This document shows, one piece after another, positions 35,565-44,362 of a stretch of 64,000 nt of DNA. Every line of letters starts with the position of its first letter. Position 1 is the first letter of the stretch. A program made the translations under genes and the position numbers. The stretch is from Sporomusa acidovorans. Its GTDB lineage: Bacteria; Bacillota; Negativicutes; Sporomusales; Sporomusaceae. The notes beneath the pieces were generated by a model, which saw only the letters and a program-made list of their open reading frames with translations, had not been told where the DNA came from and did no database searches. The stretch covers positions 30,146 to 94,145 of the forward strand of contig NZ_FNAM01000011.1 of the NCBI RefSeq assembly GCF_900101845.1. Direction: 5' to 3'.

Positions 35565-36321
35565 TCACCTCGGTTCCAATATACGCTTCGATGACTTTAG
35601 GATCACAACGGATAACGGCAGGCTGCCCGTCAGCAATCTTTTCCCCGTGGTCAAATACGACCATGCGTTCCGCAATCCCCATAACCAGTCGCATCTGATG
35701 CTCAATTAGCAGGATCGTCAGTCCTCGTTGTTTCAGGGCCCGGATCAAAGCCAGCAGCTGGTCCACTTCTTTGGGATTCATCCCTGCAGCCGGCTCATCC
35801 AATAACAACAGCGACGGTTCAGACGCCAGCGCCCGGGCAATTTCCAAGCGCCGCTGCGCCCCGTAGGGCAAATTGGTCGCCAATACATTACGCAGAGACG
35901 CAAGCCCTGTAAACTCCAGGATTTCATTCACGACCTCATTATTACGCTGCTCCTCCATGCGGAGTCTTTTAGAATGAAATATGCCGTCAAAGGCTCCGGA
36001 AGAATTTTGACTATAGCGACCGATAATCAGATTATCCCGCACCGATAGTTCCGGAAAAAGCCGGATGTTTTGAAACGTACGCGTCAAACCGACTTTTGCC
36101 ATATCATACGCTTTCCAGCTCGTAACATCCTGTCCTTTAAAAAGAATTTTTCCTGAAGAAACAGGTAAAATTCCGCTGATCACATTGAAAAAAGTGGTTT
36201 TTCCCGACCCGTTAGGCCCGATAATTGCTACAATTTCCCCTGACTCTATGGCAAAATCAATATTATGAACAGCTCTCAGCCCGCCAAAATTTTTACACAG
36301 TTTTTCAACCTGCAGTAGCAT
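35545..36321 (-). CDS. livG: LIV-family ABC transporter ATP-binding protein (LivG)
   Basis: This 258-residue ATPase has Walker A GPNGSGKTT, the LivG-typical insert between Walker A and signature (TRTFQNIRLFPELSVRDN), a LivG-type signature region (NLPYGAQRRLEIARAL) and Walker B LLLLDEPAAGMNP. It pairs with livF as the two distinct ATPases of the hydrophobic amino acid transporter (HAAT) family. It lies 11 bp after livM. Confidence 0.93.
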   Translation of the reverse strand: MLLQVEKLCKNFGGLRAVHNIDFAIESGEIVAIIGPNGSGKTTFFNVISGILPVSSGKILFKGQDVTSWKAYDMAKVGLTRTFQNIRLFPELSVRDNLIIGRYSQNSSGAFDGIFHSKRLRMEEQRNNEVVNEILEFTGLASLRNVLATNLPYGAQRRLEIARALASEPSLLLLDEPAAGMNPKEVDQLLALIRALKQRGLTILLIEHQMRLVMGIAERMVVFDHGEKIADGQPAVIRCDPKVIEAYIGTEVNECARD

Positions 36322-36332
36322 AAATGTTCCTC

Positions 36333-37346
36333 CTAACGGCGAAATATGGTTTCAGCACCTAGCAGTCCCTGCGGTTTGACGCGCATCATCACAACAAGCA
36401 GCAAACCAAACAAAACCAGCCAGGGATCATAACTAAGGCCGAGCACATCTTTTACAAAGCGCAAAAATTCCGGTGTAATGGTCAGTAAAAAGGCTCCCAA
36501 AAATGCCCCCGGAATACTTCTGGCACCGCCGACAACTACCATAGTTAGCATCATAATGGATTCATTGGAACTAAGCATATCCGGACTGACAAAACTCATG
36601 TAATGCACGAACAGACTGCCGGCAAGGCCCGCAAAAAAGGCGCCAAAAACAAATGCCATTAATTTATAGTAAGCCGGATTAATTCCCATTGAAGAGGCAG
36701 CAATTTCATCCTGGCGAATGGCGGCAAAGGCATGCCCCACCCGGCTATCTTCCAGACGGTGCATAATAAAAGCAAGCAGCATGGCCAGAATCAGCGCGGC
36801 CACAATGAAAGCCTCTTTACCGGTCACGCCAATATCATTGAAGGCTATGCCCAGAGTGGGTGAAACCAGACCTGGCAAGCCGGCAGGACCGCCTGTTATA
36901 TCCAGGTTGATCGCAATAAATTTAAAAACTTCACCACAACCATAGGTAACAACAACTAAAAATGGTCCTTTAATTCGCAGCGCAGGCGCGCCAAGCGGCA
37001 ACCCCACCAACGCAGCCGCTAAACCGGACAATAGAAAAGCCACCCCATAAGGCAAATGCCATAAACTGGTTGTCAGAGCAGACACATATCCGCCCAATCC
37101 AAAAAAAGCAGCATGCCCCAGTGAAGTTTGTCCGACATAGCCGGTAACAAAGTTTAGGCTTAAGGTAACAACACTATAGATAAGCGAAATAAACAAAATG
37201 TGCTTGGCATAAGCGCCGAATAGATATTCTTCAGTTAAATCCAGAGAATCCACAAAGGTGAATCCAAGCAGAACCGCAATGAGAATAACGGCTGTTGCCG
37301 GTTTATGTGTTAAGCCTTGCACCAACTGCAATGTCGGTTTTGCCAT
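36333..37346 (-). CDS. livM: LIV-family ABC transporter permease (LivM)
   Basis: This 337-residue permease has 9-10 transmembrane segments and LivM landmarks: LNFVTGYVGQTSLGHAAFFG near residue 65, GPFLVVVTYGCGEV near residue 127, and the cytoplasmic coupling loop RVGHAFAAIRQDEIAASSMG near residue 205. It forms the translocation pore with LivH. GGGGGTGGG precedes the ATG; livH ends 11 bp upstream. Confidence 0.93.
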   Translation of the reverse strand: MAKPTLQLVQGLTHKPATAVILIAVLLGFTFVDSLDLTEEYLFGAYAKHILFISLIYSVVTLSLNFVTGYVGQTSLGHAAFFGLGGYVSALTTSLWHLPYGVAFLLSGLAAALVGLPLGAPALRIKGPFLVVVTYGCGEVFKFIAINLDITGGPAGLPGLVSPTLGIAFNDIGVTGKEAFIVAALILAMLLAFIMHRLEDSRVGHAFAAIRQDEIAASSMGINPAYYKLMAFVFGAFFAGLAGSLFVHYMSFVSPDMLSSNESIMMLTMVVVGGARSIPGAFLGAFLLTITPEFLRFVKDVLGLSYDPWLVLFGLLLVVMMRVKPQGLLGAETIFRR

Positions 37347-37357
37347 AAACCCACCCC

Positions 37358-38236
37358 CTAGACCTTATCCTCAAATTTGAAGCCCATTAACCCGGTAGGC
37401 TTAATAACCAGTGTAGCAATCATAATAATAAACGCAATGGCATCCCGATAACCGGATGAAATAAAAGTTGTCGAAATGTTTTCGATAACGCCCAGCAACA
37501 ACCCTGCCACCATGGCGCCGCTAATACTGCCAACCCCGCCAAGAACCGCCACAGCCCAGCCTTTTAGTCCGGCCATGGCTCCCATCATCGGGTCAATGGC
37601 ATACAGAACGCCAACAAGTACCCCCGCAGCGCCGCCGAGAATGCCGCTGACCCAAAACGTAATGGTAATTAACCGGTTAACATCTACTCCCATTAGGCTC
37701 ACAGCTTCCAGGTCCTGTGATGCAGCCAGCATCGCCTTCCCCATCATCGTCCGCGTAATAAACCACTGCAGAAAAGCCATAATAACCAATGTAACGGCAA
37801 AAATCAGAATTTGCAGGGTATTGACCGTTAAAACAGTTGATCCCAACTGCCAGCTAATAACCGAAGCCTCGAAAGTAGGCGGATAGGCCCGCGCTTGCGG
37901 TTCCCAGATAATAGCGGCCAGGTTGCGGATAAAAATCGAGGCCCCAAGGGCGGTAATAAACAAAGCAAGTTTAGGTCCCGTACGCAACGGTCGATAAGCA
38001 ATGCGTTCAATTAGATAAGCCACCAGCCCGCCCACAAACATAGCAACCAATAATGCTACAAAAAAATTCACTTGATAAGTCGTAATCACAAGATAGCCGG
38101 CAAAAGCACCAATCATAAATACTTCGCCATGTGTCCAGTTAATAAGGCCGACAATGCCAAATACCACTGTCCAGCCTATTGCAATCAAGGCATACACTCC
38201 ACCCAGTGCCAGCCCATTAATAATTTGCTGCAGCAT
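37358..38236 (-). CDS. livH: LIV-family ABC transporter permease (LivH)
   Basis: This 292-residue permease shows the LivH pattern: QQIINGLALGGVYALIAIG at the start, INWTHGEVFMIGAF near residue 32, the coupling loop MGKAMLAASQDLEAVSLMG near residue 167 and AVLGGVGSISGAMVAG near residue 230. It has about eight membrane helices. It is the second gene of the operon, 64 bp after the binding-protein gene, with GGAGAGGTG upstream. Confidence 0.93.
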   Translation of the reverse strand: MLQQIINGLALGGVYALIAIGWTVVFGIVGLINWTHGEVFMIGAFAGYLVITTYQVNFFVALLVAMFVGGLVAYLIERIAYRPLRTGPKLALFITALGASIFIRNLAAIIWEPQARAYPPTFEASVISWQLGSTVLTVNTLQILIFAVTLVIMAFLQWFITRTMMGKAMLAASQDLEAVSLMGVDVNRLITITFWVSGILGGAAGVLVGVLYAIDPMMGAMAGLKGWAVAVLGGVGSISGAMVAGLLLGVIENISTTFISSGYRDAIAFIIMIATLVIKPTGLMGFKFEDKV

Positions 38237-38300
38237 CTGTTCACCTCTCCCCTTACTGCAAATGGGAAGCGGCAGGCTAACCTGTCACTCCCCACTGTAC

Positions 38301-39443
38301 TTACTGATAGATAACAAATTGTCCGTCTTTGACTGTGATATACAAATAAGGTCTGACCCAGTCACCTTTATCATCAAAAGTCACAATACCGGTGACGCCT
38401 TTATAGTTTGTCTGGCTCATCGCCTCGCGAACAGTTTCCCGGGTAATGTTCCCCTTCTCGCCGGCCTTCTCCATAGCCTTGGCAAGAACATACATCTGAT
38501 CATAGCCTAAAGCGGCAAAAGTATCTGGTTCTGTATTATATTTTTCTTTATATTTTTTGACAAAAGCCTGCACAGCCGGATCGGGATTGGTCGAAACGAA
38601 TGCGCCCAAAGAGATCGACCGTTCGGCCGCCTTGCCGGCAATTTCTATAAATTTAGGACTATACAAGCCGGGACCGCTGACAATTGGCACCGTCAACCCC
38701 AGTTCAGTCGCCTGTTTGACGATCAGCCCGCCATCCGTATAGGTACCACAAACCGCCAGGGCATCAATGCCTTTATTTTTTATTTCCGTCAGCAACGCGG
38801 AAAAATCTTTATCTGTTGCCAGGTAAGCTTGATTCGAAACAATCGTAACCTGATACTGGCCCAGCTGCTTTTCTAAAACTGCCATAAGTCCCTTGCCGAA
38901 ATCGTTGTTCGGATAAAGGATGGCAACCCGTTTAGCTCCCAGTTTCTTTCCTAATAAATCCCCCATTAAAATTCCGACTTGCGCATCCTGTACAGCCATC
39001 CGGAAAAAATAAGGACTGATTCCTGAAAGTTTCGGCGTGCTTGACGATACTACAGAATGAGTTAATTTGGCCTTGTCAGTTATCGGAACCATGGCAAGCG
39101 TATTGGAGCTAAGACAGGATCCCACAAGCGCCACTACATTTTTCTGATCGGCAAATTTTTGCGCCCCGGCGGCAGCCTGTTTGGGATCGCCGGCGTCATC
39201 ATGGAAAACCGCCTCAATGGACTGGCCTTTAATCCCGCCGGCTTTATTAATCTCTTCCCGCGCCAATTCAAAGCCATTTTTATGGCTTTGACCATATGTT
39301 GCATTATCTCCTGACAGAGGATTAACCATCGCAACCGTCAGCGCAGCCTTTTTACCTTGAGTCGCCGAGCCGCCACAACCGGCAACAATAATCATCAAAA
39401 GCAAAACCATGAAACCACATAAAACCTTGAACCCCTTTTTCAT
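38301..39443 (-). CDS. livK: LIV-type substrate-binding lipoprotein (LivK/LivJ-like)
   Basis: This 380-residue periplasmic-binding-type protein starts at the ATG at 39443 (GGGGGGG upstream) with a lipoprotein signal: MKKGFKVLCG, a hydrophobic stretch and the lipobox VAGC at about residues 20-23. The mature part is a Leu/Ile/Val-binding fold: VAMVNPLSGDNATYGQ near residue 40, ALVGSCLSSNTLAMVP near residue 105 and TFAALGYDQMYVLAKAM near the C-terminus. It is the first gene of the operon, directly behind the lysine riboswitch. Confidence 0.93.
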   Translation of the reverse strand: MKKGFKVLCGFMVLLLMIIVAGCGGSATQGKKAALTVAMVNPLSGDNATYGQSHKNGFELAREEINKAGGIKGQSIEAVFHDDAGDPKQAAAGAQKFADQKNVVALVGSCLSSNTLAMVPITDKAKLTHSVVSSSTPKLSGISPYFFRMAVQDAQVGILMGDLLGKKLGAKRVAILYPNNDFGKGLMAVLEKQLGQYQVTIVSNQAYLATDKDFSALLTEIKNKGIDALAVCGTYTDGGLIVKQATELGLTVPIVSGPGLYSPKFIEIAGKAAERSISLGAFVSTNPDPAVQAFVKKYKEKYNTEPDTFAALGYDQMYVLAKAMEKAGEKGNITRETVREAMSQTNYKGVTGIVTFDDKGDWVRPYLYITVKDGQFVIYQ

Positions 39444-39472
39444 AAATTCCCCCCCAAATTTATAAATAAAAC

Positions 39473-39697
39473 AAAAAGACACGCGGTGATTTCTCTGCCA
39501 GGTGTCTTTACCAACATGAAAATACTCCATGTCTCAGCCCAGATGAGATAGCGCTCCACCAACATTGGTGACAGTCCTGCACCTATTCAATGCAGGCCCA
39601 GTAAAAAAAACCGCCGCCTTTTTTACTTCGGCAGCTAACCCTTTCCCTGTCTTCATCGATGCCTCATCAAACAAGTACTCATGTTGGCTGCGCCTCT
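39473..39697 (-). promoter_or_regulatory. lysine riboswitch (L box) with terminator, upstream of the LIV-type operon
   Basis: Read on the minus strand, the leader carries the L-box core elements in order: AGAGGCGC (39697), CATGAGTA, TGATGAGGC, GGGAAAGGGTTAGCTGCCGAAG, CTGGGCC, GGACTGTCACC, and GTGGAGCGCTATCT ending near 39545. These match the lysine aptamer consensus known from lysC and dapA/lysP leaders. A terminator stem (GACAC / GTGTC, then TTTTT) at 39473-39508 follows, 30 bp before the start codon, consistent with transcription attenuation in high lysine. Confidence 0.88.
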
Positions 39698-39737
39698 ATA
39701 AACAATCTGAAAGGAATATTTTGCTTTATCAGCTTTT

Positions 39738-39766
39738 ATTTTAGACTGTCGCAATACATTCGTCAA
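39738..39766 (-). promoter_or_regulatory. promoter of the lysine-riboswitch operon
   Basis: TTGACG, exactly 17 bp, TAAAAT on the minus strand, about 40 bp upstream of the aptamer. Confidence 0.7.
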
Positions 39767-39866
39767 GATTTTTTATGGGAATTTTCCCCTGTGCTGCCAA
39801 ACTATCTATTTTTTAAAAAAAGATCTTTAGTACATTGCACTTCATTTGAAAACTAATTGAGTCAAA

Positions 39867-40838
39867 TTATTTTGCAGCAGCAATCGCTTCGCCAGCCGGT
39901 GCCGCAATCCCGTCAACAGGTTTATTCCCCCAGTAACTGGCAAGTAAACTGCCGGCAATATACTCCCAAACAGTCATGACGGCAGCGGGTAAAGCCGCCA
40001 TCGGATCCAAATGGGCTAAAGCCAAAGCTACGGCCAGGCCTGAGTTTTCCATACCAATTTCGAAAGTAATGGCCCGCGACTTTTTCCTGGACATACCAAC
40101 CGTCCTGCCGGCATAATAGCCAAGCAGCAGCCCGGCCGTATTATGAATGACTACGGCAACAAACAAAATAAACGCCATGGTGGCCAGCTTTGCCGAGTTC
40201 AGGGCAACGACCGAAGCAATAATGGCCACAATAAAGATGACCGACACGGCCGGAACTACTTTCGCTAGCTTTTCAACCAAAGAGGGAACCAGCATGTGCA
40301 GCACCACCCCGGCGGCTACGGGAACCAGTACAATTTTAACAATATCCAGGAGCAGCGCACCAACATCGATGGGAATCATTGACCCTGCCAGGAAGGAAAA
40401 AATATAGGTAGTCAACACCGGTGCCAAAATGGTATTAATACTGGAAACCGTTATCGACAGCGCCGTATCTCCTTTGGCAATGTACGTCATAACATTCGAA
40501 CCTGTACCGCTGGGAGCGGCTCCCAAGAGCACCATCCCCGCCGCTAAAGCCGGTGGCAATCCCAGCAATTTTGCCGCACCGAAGCCCACTAACGGCATGA
40601 TTAAATAACGAAAAAAAACTCCATAAAATACATCTTTCGGGCGAGTTAACACCAGGCGAAAATCCTCAAGGGACATAGTAAGGCCCATTCCCAGCATAAT
40701 AACTCCCAGCAGATAGGAAATATACTTGCCAATCGGTTTAAACGGTGCCGGATAGAAAAAAGCAATTGCCGATAAAATCACTACCCATAGCGTCATATTC
40801 TTACAAATAAACTGAGCAAGCCTTTCCAAATACCTCAT
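39867..40838 (-). CDS. bile acid:sodium symporter (BASS) family transporter
   Basis: This 323-residue protein with 9-10 membrane helices belongs to the BASS family: LGVIMLGMGLTMSLEDF near residue 45, LGAAPSGTGSNVMTYIAKG near residue 105 (sodium-site region), and EIGMENSGLAVALAL near residue 255 (the conserved E-x-G-x-x-N motif). Relatives include PanS-type pantoate/ketopantoate carriers and 2-keto acid carriers. A T-box precedes the gene, so expression follows charging of one tRNA, probably valine; a branched-chain keto acid or ketopantoate substrate would fit. AGGAGG precedes the ATG. Confidence 0.88.
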   Translation of the reverse strand: MRYLERLAQFICKNMTLWVVILSAIAFFYPAPFKPIGKYISYLLGVIMLGMGLTMSLEDFRLVLTRPKDVFYGVFFRYLIMPLVGFGAAKLLGLPPALAAGMVLLGAAPSGTGSNVMTYIAKGDTALSITVSSINTILAPVLTTYIFSFLAGSMIPIDVGALLLDIVKIVLVPVAAGVVLHMLVPSLVEKLAKVVPAVSVIFIVAIIASVVALNSAKLATMAFILFVAVVIHNTAGLLLGYYAGRTVGMSRKKSRAITFEIGMENSGLAVALALAHLDPMAALPAAVMTVWEYIAGSLLASYWGNKPVDGIAAPAGEAIAAAK

Positions 40839-40865
40839 TACAAAACCTCCTATAAAATAAAAATA

Positions 40866-41138
40866 AAAAAACCCCTTGCCTTCAAGCCAGTAAGCTTAAA
40901 GGGGCAAGAGGATTCTCGCGGTACCACCCTTTTTACAGATAAATCCTATCTGCATCTCTCATCAGGTCAAACAACCCTAGCAGAATAACGACTGCACTCC
41001 CATAAGGAGTCGAGACCGGCGCAGCTTACTTCCGTTCAGCTTTGCTGTTCAGGAGCGACGTTTGTATTCCCTTCGCACCGGTTCACACCACCCACCGTTT
41101 CTCTGAAGCGACATAGAGTACAAGTTCTCCCTCATCAC
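40866..41138 (-). promoter_or_regulatory. T-box leader of the BASS transporter gene, probably valine-specific
   Basis: On the minus strand the T-box sequence AGGGTGGTACCGCG lies at about 40916-40929, preceded by a stem I with the AGAGA bulge and a GGTGG distal loop, and followed by a terminator stem (CTCTTGCC / GGCAAGGG) and seven Ts at 40868. Stem I pairing (TTGTA/TACAA above, GGAG/CTCC below) places GTC (41059-41057) followed by G in the specifier loop, giving valine. The specifier assignment is less certain than the T-box itself. Confidence 0.85.
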
Positions 41139-41178
41139 ATTTACAATATTAAATTAAAATTGCTTTTCTTTTATATAC

Positions 41179-41207
41179 AATATACACTCAATGTATTATC
41201 ATGTCAA
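41179..41207 (-). promoter_or_regulatory. promoter of the T-box / BASS unit
   Basis: TTGACA, 17 bp, TATATT on the minus strand, about 40 bp upstream of stem I of the T-box. Confidence 0.75.
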
Positions 41208-41338
41208 TGCAAACCGTATCTTTTTTGTAAAAATTCACTACATTATCTGTTTTGTTTATTATCCACAAACAATATTCTCCTTACAAAGAACGTAAATTTT
41301 TTATGCTTTTTCCCTTGCCGCAGATTGTTCAGAGCATG

Positions 41339-41382
41339 CCAAAACCCAGTTCCAGGCCATACGGCCTGAAAACGGGTTTTGG
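41339..41382 (-). terminator. hairpin downstream of the MFS gene
   Basis: A long stem (CCAAAACCC / GGGTTTTGG outer, CAGGCC / GGCCTG inner) lies about 35 bp past the MFS stop codon. No clear T run follows on the minus strand, so it may be a weak or processing-type terminator. Confidence 0.55.
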
Positions 41383-41415
41383 TTATATTGCTCCCGGACT
41401 AATATTTCTTTATTG

Positions 41416-42705
41416 TTAAGCTGTTTGCCGCAATGATCCGGTCTTATCCTGGGAGGGCTTCGGCATCTTTGCAAAAACTAACATAATAATTCCGAAAATC
41501 CCCATAGCCACATTGAGATAAAACGCCTCGTTATACCCTTTAAATATATCGAAAAGCTTGCCGCCAACCATGCCGGAAGCTGATACCAATATTGCCGTAA
41601 TTGCCAGCAAGGTACCATTGATTTTGGGAAATGCCGCCGGTCCGAAGAAATGACCAAGCATGGTTTGCTGTGCCACAAAGCACCAGCCAAATCCCGCGCC
41701 GTAGAGAATTGCCGCTACATAGGCCGCAAAAAGCGCCGCAGGGCTGGCCTGGATAGCCAGGAACGAACCGACGAAATAACACAAGAAGCCAAGCATAAAC
41801 ACATAGCGGGCTGCAATTCTGTCCATCAGCCAGCCGCTAATGAGTCGGCCAACAATGCCTCCCATCGTAAAGAGTCCCATGCAAAAAGCGGCGATGGAGG
41901 GATCAATGCCTTTGCCGCGCAGATGCATAATCCAGTGGGCCGTAAAGAAAAAGAACGGCCATTGGCTGGCGGCCGCAGCCAAAATAGTCAGCCAATAAAC
42001 ATAATTTTTATATACTTCCGCCGGCGTCCAGGCGTATTTGGTAAATAGGGGATTTACTGCAATGGCCGCTTTTTCGGCTTCAGTAGCCTCCCGGCCATCA
42101 GGAATTTGCCCATAATCCTGCGGATTTTCCTTAAGGAACTTGACGGCAATTAAGGAGGAAACAACGCAGGCTCCACCAACCGCCAGCCAGGCGAGACGCC
42201 AGTTGCCACCGGAAGCCTGGATCAGCTTGTTAATAGCCGGCGAGGCAACAAATCCCGCAAAGCCGGATGCCGTCATCGCAATCGCCATTGCCCTGCCACG
42301 ATATCGTACGAACCAGCGGGTAACTGTAGTTGCCAGCGGCAGCATTGTGCCCATAGCCATGCCGAAACCGCTAAGAACACCAAAACCGATAAGGTAATGC
42401 CAAGGTTGAGTAGCAATCTGCGACATCCATAAAGTCGCGATAACTAAGACAACGCCCCCCAGCAAAAAGGTCTTTCTAATTCCATACTTTATTACTGCCA
42501 TACCGGCTGGTATCGCTCCCAGGCCGACAAACAAATTACACAACGAAAATCCGGCGCCATAGGTCATACGGTCCATGGGAATATCCTTCATCATGAAAGA
42601 ATTAATAACAGCACCGCCGTAGAGCGGAAACCCAAGGTTAATTAAATAAACAATCCATAGAACCAGCACCATATACCAACCATAAAATTTTTGCTGATTA
42701 TTCAC
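41416..42705 (-). CDS. MFS transporter (oxalate/formate- or monocarboxylate-type)
   Basis: This 429-residue twelve-helix carrier resembles the MFS subgroup of OxlT/MCT-like carboxylate transporters: GWYMVLVLWIVYLINLGFP at the start, YGIRKTFLLGG loop near residue 70, VTRWFVRYRGRAMAIAMTASG near residue 130 and GGIVGRLISGWLMDRIAARY near residue 285. The start is a GTG with AGGAGG ten bases upstream. It lies 250 bp after the UROD-family gene on the same strand and probably carries its substrate or product. Confidence 0.88.
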   Translation of the reverse strand: MNNQQKFYGWYMVLVLWIVYLINLGFPLYGGAVINSFMMKDIPMDRMTYGAGFSLCNLFVGLGAIPAGMAVIKYGIRKTFLLGGVVLVIATLWMSQIATQPWHYLIGFGVLSGFGMAMGTMLPLATTVTRWFVRYRGRAMAIAMTASGFAGFVASPAINKLIQASGGNWRLAWLAVGGACVVSSLIAVKFLKENPQDYGQIPDGREATEAEKAAIAVNPLFTKYAWTPAEVYKNYVYWLTILAAAASQWPFFFFTAHWIMHLRGKGIDPSIAAFCMGLFTMGGIVGRLISGWLMDRIAARYVFMLGFLCYFVGSFLAIQASPAALFAAYVAAILYGAGFGWCFVAQQTMLGHFFGPAAFPKINGTLLAITAILVSASGMVGGKLFDIFKGYNEAFYLNVAMGIFGIIMLVFAKMPKPSQDKTGSLRQTA

Positions 42706-42961
42706 TAATCCCTAACCTCCTCATTATTTACACAATAAAGCCGTTACTCTGACTGTTCTGAAAATTTAACACGCAAATTATACTTTTTTGCTGCAAGCAG
42801 CCCCCAATATAGGGAACTGCTTGCACTATAAAATTCTCTGTGTGTCCAGCAGACGTCAAAAACAACTATGGAGACCATATTCTTTTCTGTCAGCTTATCA
42901 GCTATGCCTTTAGTAGAGGCAGTAGTTCTGTTGCTGCCAATCGCATTGTAGTTTCTGCGTA

Positions 42962-44071
42962 TTATTTGCCGGAAGCGGCAGCAACCATAGCCTTAACATT
43001 TTCAAATTTTGCATTGGGCGGTATCGTACAACCGGAAGCAAGAATAAATCCTTTGCCCATGTCCTTAATCAATTTGGTAGAATAGTTATACACATCGTCA
43101 GGAGTGCCCAGCGCTAACATAGCAGCCGGGACATCCCCCTTAATACACATATGGTCGCCGAGAACCTCTCTCACCTTATAGATGTTGGTAGCGCCATCGG
43201 ACTCAAAGATGCATTTATGTTTCGGCAAAGTTTTGAAAAATTCCAAATCGCGCTCCCAGTTACCGTCAATGTGAAGGTCTGCAATCGCGCCTTCTTCAAT
43301 AATTGCCTCGGCAGCTGCTTTTAGATACTTCCAGACAAAACGCTGCCAGATCTTCGGCGAATAAAATTCACTTGCTCCCCGAGCCGGCGACATAAAGACA
43401 ACCATAGGTTTAATGGCTCGTATTTGCTGACGTAATTCTGCTAAATTTTCTTCAAGAATAACATCTAAAACAGCCTCAACCTTATCCGGCATTTTAAACA
43501 TATCTCTCATGAATTTAGGAAACGACCGGCCGCCGCCCAAAAATTCATTTACCGTAGAGGATGCTTTGGGAGAATATACCACAATGCCGGCATCCTCAAA
43601 ATCTTTAATAAAGTTCGGCACATCCTTCAGTTGTTCACGGATCGAATCAAGATCAAAGCCAACTCGATTTTTCAAATAATCATCACTAAAAGCTTTCCAG
43701 CCTTTATTCAGAATGGTATCGTAATCTGCCACTGTCATTAATTCCCGCTCATCAAGCTGCCATGGAGTATTATCAGGAAGCTCACGTCCAGGCAATTTCA
43801 CTTTCGAATAAAAAATTAACGGAAAAATTGTGGCGGTCGCGTATGTACTGCCTGTTCCATCCACATCGCCTAAATCTTTAAATGAAGATAAAATTGCCTG
43901 ATGGGAAGCTTTCATGTTTGAAACAAATTCTGACAGCTTCATGCCTACATGTCTTGCAAATACAGCATCTCCCGCGATTATAACAGGAGTACGGTCCGTT
44001 TGCTCAAAAGCAATGGTTTTTTTCAATCTTTCTTTACGTTCCTGAAGCAATTCCTGTGGTGTCTTCATCAT
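42962..44071 (-). CDS. uroporphyrinogen decarboxylase superfamily protein (MtaA/CmuA-like)
   Basis: This protein of about 369 residues belongs to the UROD superfamily that includes heme decarboxylase HemE and corrinoid:CoM-type methyltransferases. Segments seen are QELLQERKERLKKTIAFEQ, DRTPVIIAGDA near residue 30, ADLHIDGNWERDLEF near residue 265 and the C-terminal GFILASGCTIPPNAKFENV, which supplies the late cysteine used for zinc in methyltransferases. HemE-specific N-terminal motifs are absent, so porphyrin decarboxylation is unlikely. The start is an ATG pair at 44071/44068 after GAGGAG. It is read from a sigma-54 promoter controlled by the divergent activator. Confidence 0.85.
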   Translation of the reverse strand: MMKTPQELLQERKERLKKTIAFEQTDRTPVIIAGDAVFARHVGMKLSEFVSNMKASHQAILSSFKDLGDVDGTGSTYATATIFPLIFYSKVKLPGRELPDNTPWQLDERELMTVADYDTILNKGWKAFSDDYLKNRVGFDLDSIREQLKDVPNFIKDFEDAGIVVYSPKASSTVNEFLGGGRSFPKFMRDMFKMPDKVEAVLDVILEENLAELRQQIRAIKPMVVFMSPARGASEFYSPKIWQRFVWKYLKAAAEAIIEEGAIADLHIDGNWERDLEFFKTLPKHKCIFESDGATNIYKVREVLGDHMCIKGDVPAAMLALGTPDDVYNYSTKLIKDMGKGFILASGCTIPPNAKFENVKAMVAAASGK

Positions 44072-44107
44072 AAATCCACTCCTCAATTATTTTTCATTGA
44101 TTATATA

Positions 44108-44124
44108 TGCAAATCACATGCCAA
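44108..44124 (-). promoter_or_regulatory. sigma-54 (-24/-12) promoter of the UROD-MFS genes
   Basis: On the minus strand TTGGCATGTGATTTGCA has GG and GC exactly ten bases apart, matching the TGGCAC-N5-TTGC consensus, and lies about 36 bp upstream of the start codon. A sigma-54 activator gene is divergently transcribed 240 bp away. Confidence 0.85.
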
Positions 44125-44175
44125 CAAATAATTTCCCTAATATGTCAGTGTTTACCGTTAATTTCAATATGATTC

Positions 44176-44244
44176 TTTGCAATATATTGACTTTTTTGCA
44201 ACATTTATTGAGAAAAAGTGTAACCTTTTTGCAACATTTATTGA
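44176..44244 (-). promoter_or_regulatory. three phased upstream activator repeats
   Basis: TTTGCAACATTTATTGA occurs exactly at 44195-44211 and 44228-44244 (33 bp apart), with a shorter variant TTTGCAATATATTGA at 44176-44190 (ends 21 bp apart). Spacings of about two and three helical turns and a position 54-120 bp above the -24 element are those of enhancer sites for a sigma-54 activator. Confidence 0.75.
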
Positions 44245-44362
44245 ATTATTCGAAACAATATAATAATTTTCGCTTGTCCGGAGAAGGAAATTGTATATAC
44301 AGCGTCGTAACATATTCAATAAAGCTTAGGTGGTTTTGAGTATCCGTGATTGGAGGTGCCTT

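Noticed and set aside
42962..44071. HemE (heme biosynthesis) for the UROD-family gene
   Set aside because: HemE-specific N-terminal motifs and heme gene neighbours are absent; sigma-54 control with an MFS carrier points to catabolism.
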